In this document: in pieces, positions 33,170 to 41,231 of the stretch
How positions within the stretch are numbered: the stretch's first letter is position 1
How the letters are laid out: the number at the start of each line of letters is the position of its first letter
Source of the DNA: Mycolicibacterium rufum
GTDB lineage: Bacteria; Actinomycetota; Actinomycetes; Mycobacteriales; Mycobacteriaceae
Assembly: GCF_022374875.2 (NCBI RefSeq)
Contig: NZ_CP092427.2
Location: forward strand, 4,340,001 to 4,404,000
Length of the DNA: 64,000 nt
Direction: 5' to 3'
Position numbers and translations under genes: made by a program
The notes under the pieces: model-generated
What the model was told of the DNA's origin: nothing
The model's input: only the letters and a program-made list of their open reading frames with translations
Database searches by the model: none

Positions 33170-33837
33170 GCCTCCTCGGCCACCGCCGCCCGTGCCGACT
33201 GCAGAGAGCGCATCGCCGCCTCCCTGTCGTCGCCCATGCCGACGAGGGTGTCGATGACGAGCGGACCGAGGATCTGGGTGAGGCCGTGGCCCTCGTGCCC
33301 GAAGAACCCCGCCGTCTCCAGCATCACCGCCCCGTGGTTGAGGCTCCACAGTCGGCCGGCCACCGCCAGCTCGTCGTCCTCGCGGATGCGTCCGGCCGCC
33401 ATCATCCGGCGGACGGCCAGCCGCAGCGCGCCGAACGACGACGCCCATTCGGCGCGATTGCTCGCGGCGCCCGTCACGGTCAGGTCCGTCCGGTACCGCG
33501 CGATCGACACCGGCGCCGTCGTGCCGAACATCAACTGATAGCGCTGCGGATTCGCCTGCGCGAAGCGGTGATACGCGAGCCCCATGACGAGGAAGTCGGC
33601 GACCGGGTCCTCGGTCCGGGGCACCTCGGTGAGCGCCTGGGCGAATCGCTCGAACACCTCGACGGCGATCGCGTCGAGCAGGCCCGTCATTCCTCCGAAA
33701 TGGGTGTAGACGGCCATGGTGGACGTGCCGGCTTCCGCGGCCACGTTGCGCGCGCTCAGCGACGCGACGCCATCGCGTTCGAGCAGGCGGACCCCCGCCG
33801 CGATCACCTCGTCCGACACCGCACTCATGGTTGCCAT
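33154..33837 (-). CDS. TetR-family transcriptional regulator
   Basis: A 227-residue regulator with helix-turn-helix VASLSARNVAAEAGTSTMAVYTHFGGMTGLL and a C-terminal domain with the FLVMGLAYHRFAQANPQRYQLMFG pattern (TetR C-terminal WHG/Rv-type). ATG 33837 or 33828 could start it. It is divergent from the carotenoid oxygenase gene, and the 59-base gap carries two near-identical palindromes that should be its operators. Confidence 0.88.
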   Translation of the reverse strand: MATMSAVSDEVIAAGVRLLERDGVASLSARNVAAEAGTSTMAVYTHFGGMTGLLDAIAVEVFERFAQALTEVPRTEDPVADFLVMGLAYHRFAQANPQRYQLMFGTTAPVSIARYRTDLTVTGAASNRAEWASSFGALRLAVRRMMAAGRIREDDELAVAGRLWSLNHGAVMLETAGFFGHEGHGLTQILGPLVIDTLVGMGDDREAAMRSLQSARAAVAEEAQRSS

Positions 33838-33843
33838 GGTGCC

Positions 33844-33881
33844 ATAACGGTGTTATACAGAAGGCGCTATAACGTTGTTAT
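33844..33881. promoter_or_regulatory. two ATAAC-N3-GTTAT palindromes (TetR operators)
   Basis: ATAACggtGTTAT (33844-33856) and ATAACgttGTTAT (33869-33881), centres 25 bp apart, lie between the divergent TetR and carotenoid oxygenase genes. Spacing of about 2.4 helical turns would suit two dimers binding nearby faces. Two copies with identical 5-bp arms in a GC-rich genome are unlikely by chance. Confidence 0.75.
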
Positions 33882-33896
33882 CACCGGGAGTGGGCC

Positions 33897-35330
33897 ATGG
33901 ACAATCGCTATCTGAGCGGCGCCTTCGCGCCGTTGGCGCACGAGTACACGCTCACCGACCTGGAGGTCACCGGTTCGCTCCCCGACCTTCTGGACGGGCG
34001 CTACCTGCGCAACGGCCCCAACCCGATCGGGGAGATCGACCCGAACCTCTACCACTGGTTCGTCGGCGACGGGATGGTGCACGGCATCCGGATCCGCGAC
34101 GGTAAGGCCGAGTGGTACCGCAACCGCTGGGTCCGCGGACCGGCGACGGCCCGAGCTCTCGGCGAGCCGGTGCCGAAGGGCGACTTCCGGGTATCCCAGA
34201 TCGGGGCGAACACCAATGTCATCGGGCATGCGGGAAAAACGCTGGCGCTCATCGAATCCGGGGTCGCCAACTACGAACTGACCGACGAACTCGACACCGT
34301 GGGGGTGTGCGACTTCGACGGCACCCTGTCCGGGGGCTACACCGCACACCCCAAGCGGGACCCCGACACCGGCGAACTGCACGCGGTCTCGTACAGCATG
34401 AACCGTGCCGACAGCGTGCAGTACTCGGTGATCGGGGCCGATGGGCGGGCGCGGCGCACCGTCGACATCGCGGTGACGGGCAGCCCGATGATGCACGACT
34501 TCTCGCTCACCGAACGCCACGTCATCCTCTACGACCTTCCGGTCACCTTCGACGTCGCCCAGGCGGTCGAGATGACGGTGCCGCGCGCGCTGCGGCTTCC
34601 GGCCCGGCTGATGCTGAGTGCCCTGATCGGCCGGGTGCGCATCCCCGATCCGATCGCCGCCCGGATGCCCACCCCGGCGTCGGCGGATCGTCGATTCCCG
34701 TACTCGTGGAACCCGGACTATCCCGCGCGCATCGGCGTCATGCCGCGCGAGGGGACCGGCGCCGACGTCCGATGGTTCGACGTCGAACCCTGCTACGTCT
34801 TCCACCCGATGAACGCCTACGACTCCGGGGACACGGTGGTGCTCGACGTCATCCGGCACCCGAAGATGTTCGACACCGACCACCTCGGACCCAACGAGGG
34901 ACCGCCGACCCTCGAGCGCTGGACCGTGGACCTCGTCGACGGCAAGGTGCGGGAGTCGCGCGTCGACGACCGCCCTCAGGAGTTCCCTCGCGTCGACGAA
35001 CGGCTCGTCGGTAAACGGCACCGCTACGGGTACGCGCCCTGCTTCGGCGACGGCAGCGGAGCCGAGACGCTGCTCAAACACGACCTGGTCGGCGACAACT
35101 CGACGGCCCGGTCGTTCGGCGACGGAAAAGCAGTGGGAGAGTTCATCTTCCACCCGTCCTCGCCGGAGGCCGCGGAGGACGACGGCGTGCTGATGGGCTT
35201 CGTCTACGACCGGGCGGCCGACCGCAGCGAGCTCGCGATCCTCGACGCGCAGACCTTGGAGGACATCGCGGCGATCAGGCTGCCGCATCGGGTGCCCGCC
35301 GGCTTCCACGGCAACTGGGTGCCCGCGTAG
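33897..35330 (+). CDS. Carotenoid oxygenase (carotenoid cleavage dioxygenase family)
   Basis: A 477-residue seven-bladed propeller enzyme with a non-haem Fe(II) held by four histidines, all visible: GGYTAHPKRD, PMMHDFSLTERH, YVFHPMNAYD and the C-terminal GFHGNWVPA. It begins with the family's LDGRYLRNGPNP. Homologues (for example Rv0654) cleave carotenoids or apocarotenoids, others cleave stilbenes or lignin-type compounds. GGGAG lies 6 nt before the ATG at 33897. Expression is probably repressed by the divergent TetR through the two palindromes. Confidence 0.93.
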   Translation: MDNRYLSGAFAPLAHEYTLTDLEVTGSLPDLLDGRYLRNGPNPIGEIDPNLYHWFVGDGMVHGIRIRDGKAEWYRNRWVRGPATARALGEPVPKGDFRVSQIGANTNVIGHAGKTLALIESGVANYELTDELDTVGVCDFDGTLSGGYTAHPKRDPDTGELHAVSYSMNRADSVQYSVIGADGRARRTVDIAVTGSPMMHDFSLTERHVILYDLPVTFDVAQAVEMTVPRALRLPARLMLSALIGRVRIPDPIAARMPTPASADRRFPYSWNPDYPARIGVMPREGTGADVRWFDVEPCYVFHPMNAYDSGDTVVLDVIRHPKMFDTDHLGPNEGPPTLERWTVDLVDGKVRESRVDDRPQEFPRVDERLVGKRHRYGYAPCFGDGSGAETLLKHDLVGDNSTARSFGDGKAVGEFIFHPSSPEAAEDDGVLMGFVYDRAADRSELAILDAQTLEDIAAIRLPHRVPAGFHGNWVPA

Positions 35331-35367
35331 GACGTGCCCGGGCAGCGCGGCGGCGTGACAGATGTTC

Positions 35368-35373
35368 TAGATT
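35368..35373 (+). promoter_or_regulatory. candidate -10 (TAGATT), leaderless start of DoxX gene
   Basis: TAGATT, 7 nt before the ATG at 35381. A half of a KstR-type site (TAGAAC on the minus strand) overlaps it, without a second half. Confidence 0.5.
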
Positions 35374-35380
35374 TTGTTGC

Positions 35381-35902
35381 ATGACTGCCTACGACGTCGG
35401 CGTGCTCCTCCTGCGGGTCGTCCTCGGACTGACGATGGCCGCGCACGGCTACAACAAGTTCTTCGGCAAGGGCGGGCTGGCGGGCACCGCCGGCTGGTTC
35501 GACAGCATGGGCATGAAACCGGGCATGTTCCACGCCCGCGTCGCGGCGACCACCGAGATGGCCGCCGGCCTCGGCCTGGCCGTCGGACTGCTCACCCCGG
35601 TCCCTGCCGCCGGCTTCGTCGCGCTGATGCTCGTCGCGGCGTGGACGGTGCACAAGCCGAACGGGTTCTTCATCGTCAAGGAGGGCTGGGAGTACAACCT
35701 GGTACTGGCGGCCTCGGCGGTCGGCATCGCCACGATCGGCGCCGGGAAGATCAGCCTCGACCATCTGCTGTTCTCCGGAACCGGACTCGACGACTACCTG
35801 CACGGCTGGTGGGGGCTGCTGATCTCGCTGGTGCTGGGGCTGGCCGGCGGTATCGGTCAGCTGGTGATCTTCTACCGCCCACCCGCCAAGACCGGGACCT
35901 GA
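35381..35902 (+). CDS. DoxX-family membrane protein
   Basis: A 173-residue four-helix inner-membrane protein with the DoxX opening LLLRVVLGLTMAAHGYNKFFGKGGLAGTAGW and an extra C-terminal helix. In mycobacteria DoxX with SodA and a thiosulfate transferase has been linked to oxidative-stress resistance; in general the family's activity is unclear. It starts leaderless after TAGATT. A hairpin follows the stop. Confidence 0.82.
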   Translation: MTAYDVGVLLLRVVLGLTMAAHGYNKFFGKGGLAGTAGWFDSMGMKPGMFHARVAATTEMAAGLGLAVGLLTPVPAAGFVALMLVAAWTVHKPNGFFIVKEGWEYNLVLAASAVGIATIGAGKISLDHLLFSGTGLDDYLHGWWGLLISLVLGLAGGIGQLVIFYRPPAKTGT

Positions 35903-35924
35903 CCCCGCCGAGCAGACGCGAACT

Positions 35925-35950
35925 CGGGCGATTCGGACCGAATCCACCCG
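35925..35950 (+). terminator. hairpin terminator after DoxX gene
   Basis: Stem CGGG-(C)-GATTCGG with CCGAATC-(CA)-CCCG, 1-nt loop, followed by ATTTTG. It lies 22 bases after the stop at 35902. Confidence 0.55.
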
Positions 35951-35979
35951 ATTTTGTGTCTGTTCGCGTGAAGGGAAAC

Positions 35980-35993
35980 TGGAACACGTTCTA
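35980..35993. promoter_or_regulatory. KstR-like operator TGGAACACGTTCTA
   Basis: Matches the published mycobacterial KstR consensus TnnAACnnGTTnnA at every fixed position. It overlaps the TAGTCT -10 (35992-35997) and ends 12 bases before the ATG at 36006, an ideal repressing position. KstR represses cholesterol side-chain genes and mce4 until 3-oxo-steroid-CoA binds it. Confidence 0.65.
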
Positions 35994-35997
35994 GTCT
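35992..35997 (+). promoter_or_regulatory. candidate -10 (TAGTCT), leaderless start of DUF3556 gene
   Basis: TAGTCT, 8 nt before the ATG at 36006; its first two bases lie in the KstR-like site. Confidence 0.5.
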
Positions 35998-36005
35998 TGT
36001 CAGCC

Positions 36006-37769
36006 ATGGGGTTTCTCAAGCAGGACGCACCGGTCGTCGACTACGCCGAATGGAGCAAGGGAACTCGCGCGGAGCGGATCGTGCCGATGGCCCGGCACTG
36101 GGCCGAGGTCGGCTTCGGCACGCCGGTGGTCATGCACCTGTTCTACGTCGTCAAGATCCTGCTGTACGTGCTGTTCGCGTGGCTGGTGGTGCTGACCACC
36201 CGGGGGATAGACGGCTTCACGAACGTCGGCGCGTGGTACCACGAACCGATCGTGTACCAGAAGGTCGTCTTCTACACGATGCTGTTCGAGATCGTCGGCC
36301 TGGGCTGCGGCTTCGGCCCGCTGAACAACCGGTTCTTCCCGCCGATGGGCTCGATCCTGTACTGGTTGCGCCCCAAGACGATTCGGCTGCCCCCCTGGCC
36401 GAACCGCATCCCGTTGACCGCGGGCGATTCTCGGACACCGGTCGACGTGGCGCTCTACGGTGCGTTGCTCGTGATGCTGGTGGTCGCTCTCTTCTCCGAC
36501 GGCACCGGGCCGATTCCCGAACTGGGCTCGGAGATCGGCGTGCTGCCGGTCTGGCAGACCGCGACGATCCTCGGCCTGCTCGCGCTGGCCGGCCTGCGCG
36601 ACAAGGTGCTGTTCCTGGCCGCGCGCGGCGAGGTCTACGGCGCCCTGGCCGTGTGCTTCCTGTTCGCCGGCGCCGACATCGTCATCGCCGCCAAGCTGGT
36701 GTGCCTCACGATCTGGATGGGCGCGGCGACGTCCAAGCTCAACAAGCACTTCCCGTTCGTCATCTCCACGATGATGAGCAACAACCCGGTCATCCGGCCG
36801 CGGTCCATCAAGCGCCGGTTCTTCGAGCACTTCCCCGACGACCTGCGGCCCGGACGCGCGTCGCGGTGGCTCGCGCACGTGTCCACCGCGATCGAGATGC
36901 TGGTGCCGCTGGCGCTGTTCTTCTCCCACGGCGGCTGGGTCACCGCGGTCGCCGCGTTCGTGATGCTGTGCTTCCACTTCGGGATCCTCTCGGCGATCCC
37001 GATGGGCGTGCCGCTGGAGTGGAACGTGTTCATGATGTTCAGCGTGCTGGCGTTGTTCGTCGGCAACGCGGGCATCGGATTGGGGGACCTGCACAGCCCG
37101 TGGCCGCTGGTGCTGTTCGCCGTGTCGGCCGGGACGGTCGTGATCGGAAACCTGTTCCCGCGCAAGGTGTCCTTCCTGCCCGGGATGCGGTACTACGCCG
37201 GCAACTGGGACACCTCGCTGTGGTGCGTCAAGCCCTCGGCCGACGCGAAGATCGCCGCGGGCATCGTCGCGATCGCCAGCATGCCGGCCGCCCAGATGGA
37301 GAAGTTCTACGGCAGCCGGGAGACCGCGGAGATGTACCAGTACATGGGGTACGCGTTCCGGTCCTTCAACACCCACGGCCGCGCCATGTTCACCCTCGCC
37401 CACCGGCTGATGGCCGGCCACGACGAGGCCGAGTACGTGCTCACCGACGGAGAACGCATCTGCAGCACCGCGATCGGATGGAACTTCGGCGACGGCCACA
37501 TGCACAACGAGCAGCTGATCGCCGCGCTGCAGAAGCGCTGCCGGTTCGAGCCGGGGGAGGTGCGGGTGCTGCTGCTCGATGCGCAACCGATCCACAAACA
37601 ACGCCAGGAGTACCGGCTGGTCGACGCGGCGACCGGGGAGTTCGAGCGGGGCTACATCATGGTCGCCGACATGGTCACCCGGCAGCCGTGGGACGACACC
37701 GTCCCGGTGCACGTGACGTGGCGGCGCAATGGCCTTCCCGACGCCGGCGATGCCGCCGACGCGCCGTAG
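36006..37769 (+). CDS. DUF3556 multi-pass membrane protein
   Basis: A 587-residue protein with about 8-10 transmembrane helices in the first 400 residues (for example MHLFYVVKILLYVLFAWLVV and AVAAFVMLCFHFGILSAIPM) and a soluble C-terminal domain of about 170 residues (WDTSLWCVKPSADAKI, FNTHGRAMFTLAHRLMAGHDEAEYVLTDGERICS). I recognise it as the actinobacterial DUF3556 family; function is unknown. A KstR-like operator over its promoter suggests a role in sterol or lipid catabolism. The stop abuts the convergent GntR stop with no spacer. Confidence 0.8.
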   Translation: MGFLKQDAPVVDYAEWSKGTRAERIVPMARHWAEVGFGTPVVMHLFYVVKILLYVLFAWLVVLTTRGIDGFTNVGAWYHEPIVYQKVVFYTMLFEIVGLGCGFGPLNNRFFPPMGSILYWLRPKTIRLPPWPNRIPLTAGDSRTPVDVALYGALLVMLVVALFSDGTGPIPELGSEIGVLPVWQTATILGLLALAGLRDKVLFLAARGEVYGALAVCFLFAGADIVIAAKLVCLTIWMGAATSKLNKHFPFVISTMMSNNPVIRPRSIKRRFFEHFPDDLRPGRASRWLAHVSTAIEMLVPLALFFSHGGWVTAVAAFVMLCFHFGILSAIPMGVPLEWNVFMMFSVLALFVGNAGIGLGDLHSPWPLVLFAVSAGTVVIGNLFPRKVSFLPGMRYYAGNWDTSLWCVKPSADAKIAAGIVAIASMPAAQMEKFYGSRETAEMYQYMGYAFRSFNTHGRAMFTLAHRLMAGHDEAEYVLTDGERICSTAIGWNFGDGHMHNEQLIAALQKRCRFEPGEVRVLLLDAQPIHKQRQEYRLVDAATGEFERGYIMVADMVTRQPWDDTVPVHVTWRRNGLPDAGDAADAP

Positions 37770-38561
37770 CTAGCCCATCACGTCGCGCACCGGCACGCTT
37801 TCCAGACCGGTGAGCAGCAGCTCGCGCGTGACGTCGAGGTGTTTGCGCCAGTGCGCCTCGGCCCCGGCGGCGTCACCGGCGCGCAGGAACACCATGAGCT
37901 TGCGGTAGGACCGGATCAATTTCTCGTAGTCGGCCTTGGACACCGGCCGCCGTTCGTTGAACACGAACGCGGTGTGGCGCACCGTGATCTCGTGCAGCAT
38001 GCCGGCGACGATGCTGAGCGTCGCGTTGCCCGACAGCTGCACCACCCGCAGGTGGAACAGGCCCGTGTTCTCGGCCAGCTGCTCGGACTGCCAGCCGTCG
38101 GTGACGAGACCTTCGAGCAGGGTGTCGAGTTCGGCGAACGCCTCGGCCGAGCCGGACTCGGCGAGCAGGCGCGCGGCCATCGGCTCGATACCGGCCTTCG
38201 CGGTGAGCAGGTCGGCGATCGTCGCGCCGGACAACTCGAGCAGCAACCCGGCGGGCCGGGCCACCACCTCGGGTCCGGGGACGCGCACCCGCGCGCCCGT
38301 CCGCGATCCGCGACGGACCTCGACGAGCCGCTCGGACTCGAGCACCCGCACCGCCTCGCGCAGGGTGGGCCGGCTGACCCCGAAGTGCGCCATCAGCTCG
38401 GCTTCGTTGGGCAGGAAGTCGCCGTCGGTGAGCTGGCCCTCGACGACCATCCGGCGCAGCGTGCCGGCAACCAGCTCGGCGGTCTTCGGCGAGCGCACGG
38501 TCGATCCCGAACCGGTCGACACCGGTCCGATCATCGGCGCAAGCCGGGTACTTCGCGTCAC
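37770..38561 (-). CDS. GntR-family regulator (FadR subfamily)
   Basis: A 263-residue regulator: N-terminal winged helix (ELMAHFGVSRPTLREAVRVLESERLVEVRRGSRTGARV) and an all-helical FCD effector domain with metal-ligand-type His and Asp residues (GLFHLRVVQLSGN, LHEITVRHTAF). FadR-type GntR proteins sense acyl-CoA or small organic acids. The GTG at 38561 is chosen for the CCAGGAG 6 nt upstream; the frame extends further 5'. It is divergent from the CoA-transferase/beta-oxidation genes, which it probably controls. Confidence 0.88.
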   Translation of the reverse strand: MTRSTRLAPMIGPVSTGSGSTVRSPKTAELVAGTLRRMVVEGQLTDGDFLPNEAELMAHFGVSRPTLREAVRVLESERLVEVRRGSRTGARVRVPGPEVVARPAGLLLELSGATIADLLTAKAGIEPMAARLLAESGSAEAFAELDTLLEGLVTDGWQSEQLAENTGLFHLRVVQLSGNATLSIVAGMLHEITVRHTAFVFNERRPVSKADYEKLIRSYRKLMVFLRAGDAAGAEAHWRKHLDVTRELLLTGLESVPVRDVMG

Positions 38562-38678
38562 GACAACTCCTGGAAAGGCCACCGAACGTCACGGTGAGCT
38601 GTGCAACTCAGTAAACCATGTCGGCGCGCTGCGGTCTTTCGTGCCGGCAACCCGACACCGCATGGCAGGGTAGCGGCC

Positions 38679-39983
38679 ATGCCGGAGGAACTGACCGCCG
38701 AGGAGGCCGCGGCGAGGCTGCGCCCCGCCGACACGCTCGGCATTCCGCTCGGCCCGGGTCAGCCGCCGGCGTTCCTGCGCGCCCTCGGCGCGCGCACCGA
38801 CTGGACGGCGCTGTGCGTCTACGGGGCGCTGCTGGCCGTCGGGACGGATCTGTTCACCCGTCCCGGGGTGCGCTACCTGTCGGGGTTCTTCGGACCGTTC
38901 GAGCGCGCGCTGCTCGAGTCCGGCGCCGCCGTGGAGTTCACGCCCGCCGACTTCCGCCGCTTCGCACCGCTACTGGAACGCCGGTCGCCGCGCGTGATGA
39001 CGACGGTCGCCACCCCGCCCGACGTTGACGGTTGGTGCTCCCTGTCGCTGCACGCCGGCGGCACGATCGCCGAATTGCGCCGTGCCGGAGCCGATCCCGA
39101 CCGGTTGCTGGTGGTCGAGGTGTCCGACGGCTATCCGCGCACGGCCGGGCTGGGCGACCGGTACCGGCACGCCGTGCACGTCGACGAGATCGATGTGCTG
39201 GTCGCGTCGACGGACGCGCCGCTGGCGCTGCCCCCGGCGGCGCCGACCGACACCGACACCGCGATCGCGCGGCACGCCGTGGCGTTCATCGGCTCCGGTG
39301 CCACGCTACAGACGGGGATCGGCTCGATCCCCAGCCAAATCGCGGCACTTCTCGCCGACGGCGACCACGGTGACTTCGGGCTGCACAGCGAGATGTTCAC
39401 CGACGGCTGTATGCGACTGCATCAGGCCGGCAAGGTCACCAATGCGCGCAAGGGCCAGTTCGACGGGGTGAGCGTGACGACGTTCGCGTTCGGCTCCACG
39501 GACCTCTATGCCTGGCTGGACGACAACGACGAGGTCGCCTTCCTGCCCGTCGACGTGGTCAACGCCCCGGAGGTGATCGCCGCCAACGCGAACATGGTGT
39601 CCATCAACGGCGCGCTCGCGGTCGACGTGCACGGTCAGGTGGTCGCCGACACGATCGCGGGCGACCAGTTCAGCGGCATCGGCGGCGCCGAGGACTTCGT
39701 GGCCGGTGTCGGCCTGGAGCTCTCGGACCGGTCCCTGATCTGCCTGCCGTCCACCTTCGACGACGGGGGCGTGCCGCGGTCGCGCATCGTGCCGCGCTTC
39801 GACGCGGGCGCGGTGATCACCACGCCACGTCATCACGTCGACGTGATCGTCACCGAGTACGGCGCGGCCGAGCTCGAGGGGCTGACCGTGCGGGAGCGCG
39901 GGGAGGCCCTCGCGGCGATCGCCCATCCGCTGTTCCGCGACGAGTTGCTGGAAGCCGCCGACCGGGCCGCGCGGGGCCGCTGA
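38679..39983 (+). CDS. Acetyl-CoA hydrolase/CoA-transferase family protein (class I)
   Basis: A 434-residue enzyme of the acetyl-CoA hydrolase/transferase (Cat1, 4-hydroxybutyrate CoA-transferase) family. The C-terminal half contains GSGATLQTGIGSIPSQIA and the catalytic Glu238 in GLHSEMFTDG, which forms the glutamyl-CoA intermediate; GIGGAEDF further on is part of the CoA-binding loop. It probably moves CoA between acetyl-CoA (or succinyl-CoA) and an incoming acid, activating it for the thiolase/hydratase/dehydrogenase set that follows. The ATG at 38679 lacks an obvious Shine-Dalgarno. Confidence 0.88.
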   Translation: MPEELTAEEAAARLRPADTLGIPLGPGQPPAFLRALGARTDWTALCVYGALLAVGTDLFTRPGVRYLSGFFGPFERALLESGAAVEFTPADFRRFAPLLERRSPRVMTTVATPPDVDGWCSLSLHAGGTIAELRRAGADPDRLLVVEVSDGYPRTAGLGDRYRHAVHVDEIDVLVASTDAPLALPPAAPTDTDTAIARHAVAFIGSGATLQTGIGSIPSQIAALLADGDHGDFGLHSEMFTDGCMRLHQAGKVTNARKGQFDGVSVTTFAFGSTDLYAWLDDNDEVAFLPVDVVNAPEVIAANANMVSINGALAVDVHGQVVADTIAGDQFSGIGGAEDFVAGVGLELSDRSLICLPSTFDDGGVPRSRIVPRFDAGAVITTPRHHVDVIVTEYGAAELEGLTVRERGEALAAIAHPLFRDELLEAADRAARGR

Positions 39984-40013
39984 CCACTGCGCTGACGTGG
40001 TGATGACGTCTAC

Positions 40014-40051
40014 CAACCAGTAGGTTGACCTAGTAAACCTTGTTCGTTTAC
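40014..40051. promoter_or_regulatory. two palindromes upstream of thiolase gene
   Basis: CAACC-N4-GGTTG (40014-40027) and GTAAAC-N7-GTTTAC (40033-40051) lie 35-72 bases before the thiolase ATG in an AT-rich gap of 102 bases. Either may bind the nearby GntR or a distal regulator. The sequence between them can also hold a promoter. Confidence 0.6.
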
Positions 40052-40085
40052 GTTCGAGGCACCATCTCAATGAAGGAGTATCTCC

Positions 40086-41231
40086 ATGCCTGAAGCCGTC
40101 ATCGTCGAAGCCGTGCGGTCACCGGTCGGCAAGCGCAACGGTGGGCTGTCGGGAGTACACCCGGCCGAGCTGTCCGCGCAGGTGCTCAACGGACTGGTGG
40201 AGCGCGCCGGGGTGGATCCCGCGTTGGTCGAGGACGTCATCTGGGGCTGCGTCATGCAGGCCGGCGAGCAGGCGCTCGACATCGCGCGCACCGCGCTGCT
40301 GACCGCGGGCTGGCCGGAGTCGGTGCCCGGGGTGACCGTGGACCGCCAGTGCGGCTCGAGCCAGCAGTCGGTGCACTTCGCCGCCGCCGGTGTGGTCGCC
40401 GGGCACTACGACGTCGTCGTCGCCGGCGGTGTCGAGTCGATGTCGCGCACGCCGATGGGCTCGTCGCTGGCGGGCGGGGGCAACCCGTACCCGGCCGGCT
40501 TCAAGGACCGCTACCAGAAGACCCCGAATCAGGGCATCGGCGCCGAGATGATCGCCGAGCAGTGGGGCCTCGACCGCACCGCGCTCGACCAGTTCTCCCT
40601 CGACTCGCACGAGAAGGCCGCCGCGGCACAGGATTCGGGTGCTTTCGACGACCAGATCGTCGCGATCAAGGATGCCGATGGTAATCCGGTGCTCAAGGAC
40701 GAGGGCATCCGCCGCGGCACCACGCTGGAGAAGATGGCTCAGCTCAAGCCCGCGTTCCGCGAGGACGGCGTGATCCACGCCGGCAACAGCTCGCAGATCT
40801 CCGACGGCTCGGCCGCGCTGCTGTTCATGTCGGCCGAAAAGGCCAAGGAGTTGGGGCTCAAGCCGCTGGCCAAGGTGCACACCGCGGTGTTGGCGGGTGC
40901 GGACCCGGTGATCATGCTGACCGCACCGATCCCCGCCACGCAGAAGGCGCTCAAGCGGTCCGGCCTGTCGATCGACCAGATCGGCGCGTTCGAGGTCAAC
41001 GAGGCGTTCGCGCCGGTGCCGATGGCGTGGCTCAAGGACATCGGCGCCGACGAGAAGAGGCTGAACCCCAACGGCGGCGCGATCGCGCTGGGTCACCCGC
41101 TCGGCGGCTCCGGCGCCCGGATCATGACGACGCTGCTGTATCACATGCGCGACAACGGAATTCAGTACGGCCTGCAGACCATGTGCGAGGGTGGCGGCCA
41201 GGCCAACGCCACCATCCTGGAGCTGCTGTGA
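40086..41231 (+). CDS. Acetyl-CoA acetyltransferase (thiolase)
   Basis: A 381-residue thiolase with acyl-carrying Cys89 (VDRQCGSSQQ), VNEAFAPV, His337 (GHPLGGSGAR) and Cys367 (MCEGGGQ). It would cleave 3-ketoacyl-CoA to acetyl-CoA in beta-oxidation, or run in reverse. The N-terminus (VIVEAVRSPVGKRNGGLSGVHPAEL) resembles the FadA5/FadA6 steroid-type thiolases more than typical FadA2, but the exact substrate is open. AAGGAG precedes the ATG by 8 nt. It is coupled to the hydratase by a GTGA overlap. Confidence 0.92.
   Translation: MPEAVIVEAVRSPVGKRNGGLSGVHPAELSAQVLNGLVERAGVDPALVEDVIWGCVMQAGEQALDIARTALLTAGWPESVPGVTVDRQCGSSQQSVHFAAAGVVAGHYDVVVAGGVESMSRTPMGSSLAGGGNPYPAGFKDRYQKTPNQGIGAEMIAEQWGLDRTALDQFSLDSHEKAAAAQDSGAFDDQIVAIKDADGNPVLKDEGIRRGTTLEKMAQLKPAFREDGVIHAGNSSQISDGSAALLFMSAEKAKELGLKPLAKVHTAVLAGADPVIMLTAPIPATQKALKRSGLSIDQIGAFEVNEAFAPVPMAWLKDIGADEKRLNPNGGAIALGHPLGGSGARIMTTLLYHMRDNGIQYGLQTMCEGGGQANATILELL

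Noticed and set aside
35361..35380. Second KstR site before the DoxX gene
   Set aside because: Only one half (TAGAAC on the minus strand) matches; the GTT half is CTG, so the palindrome fails.
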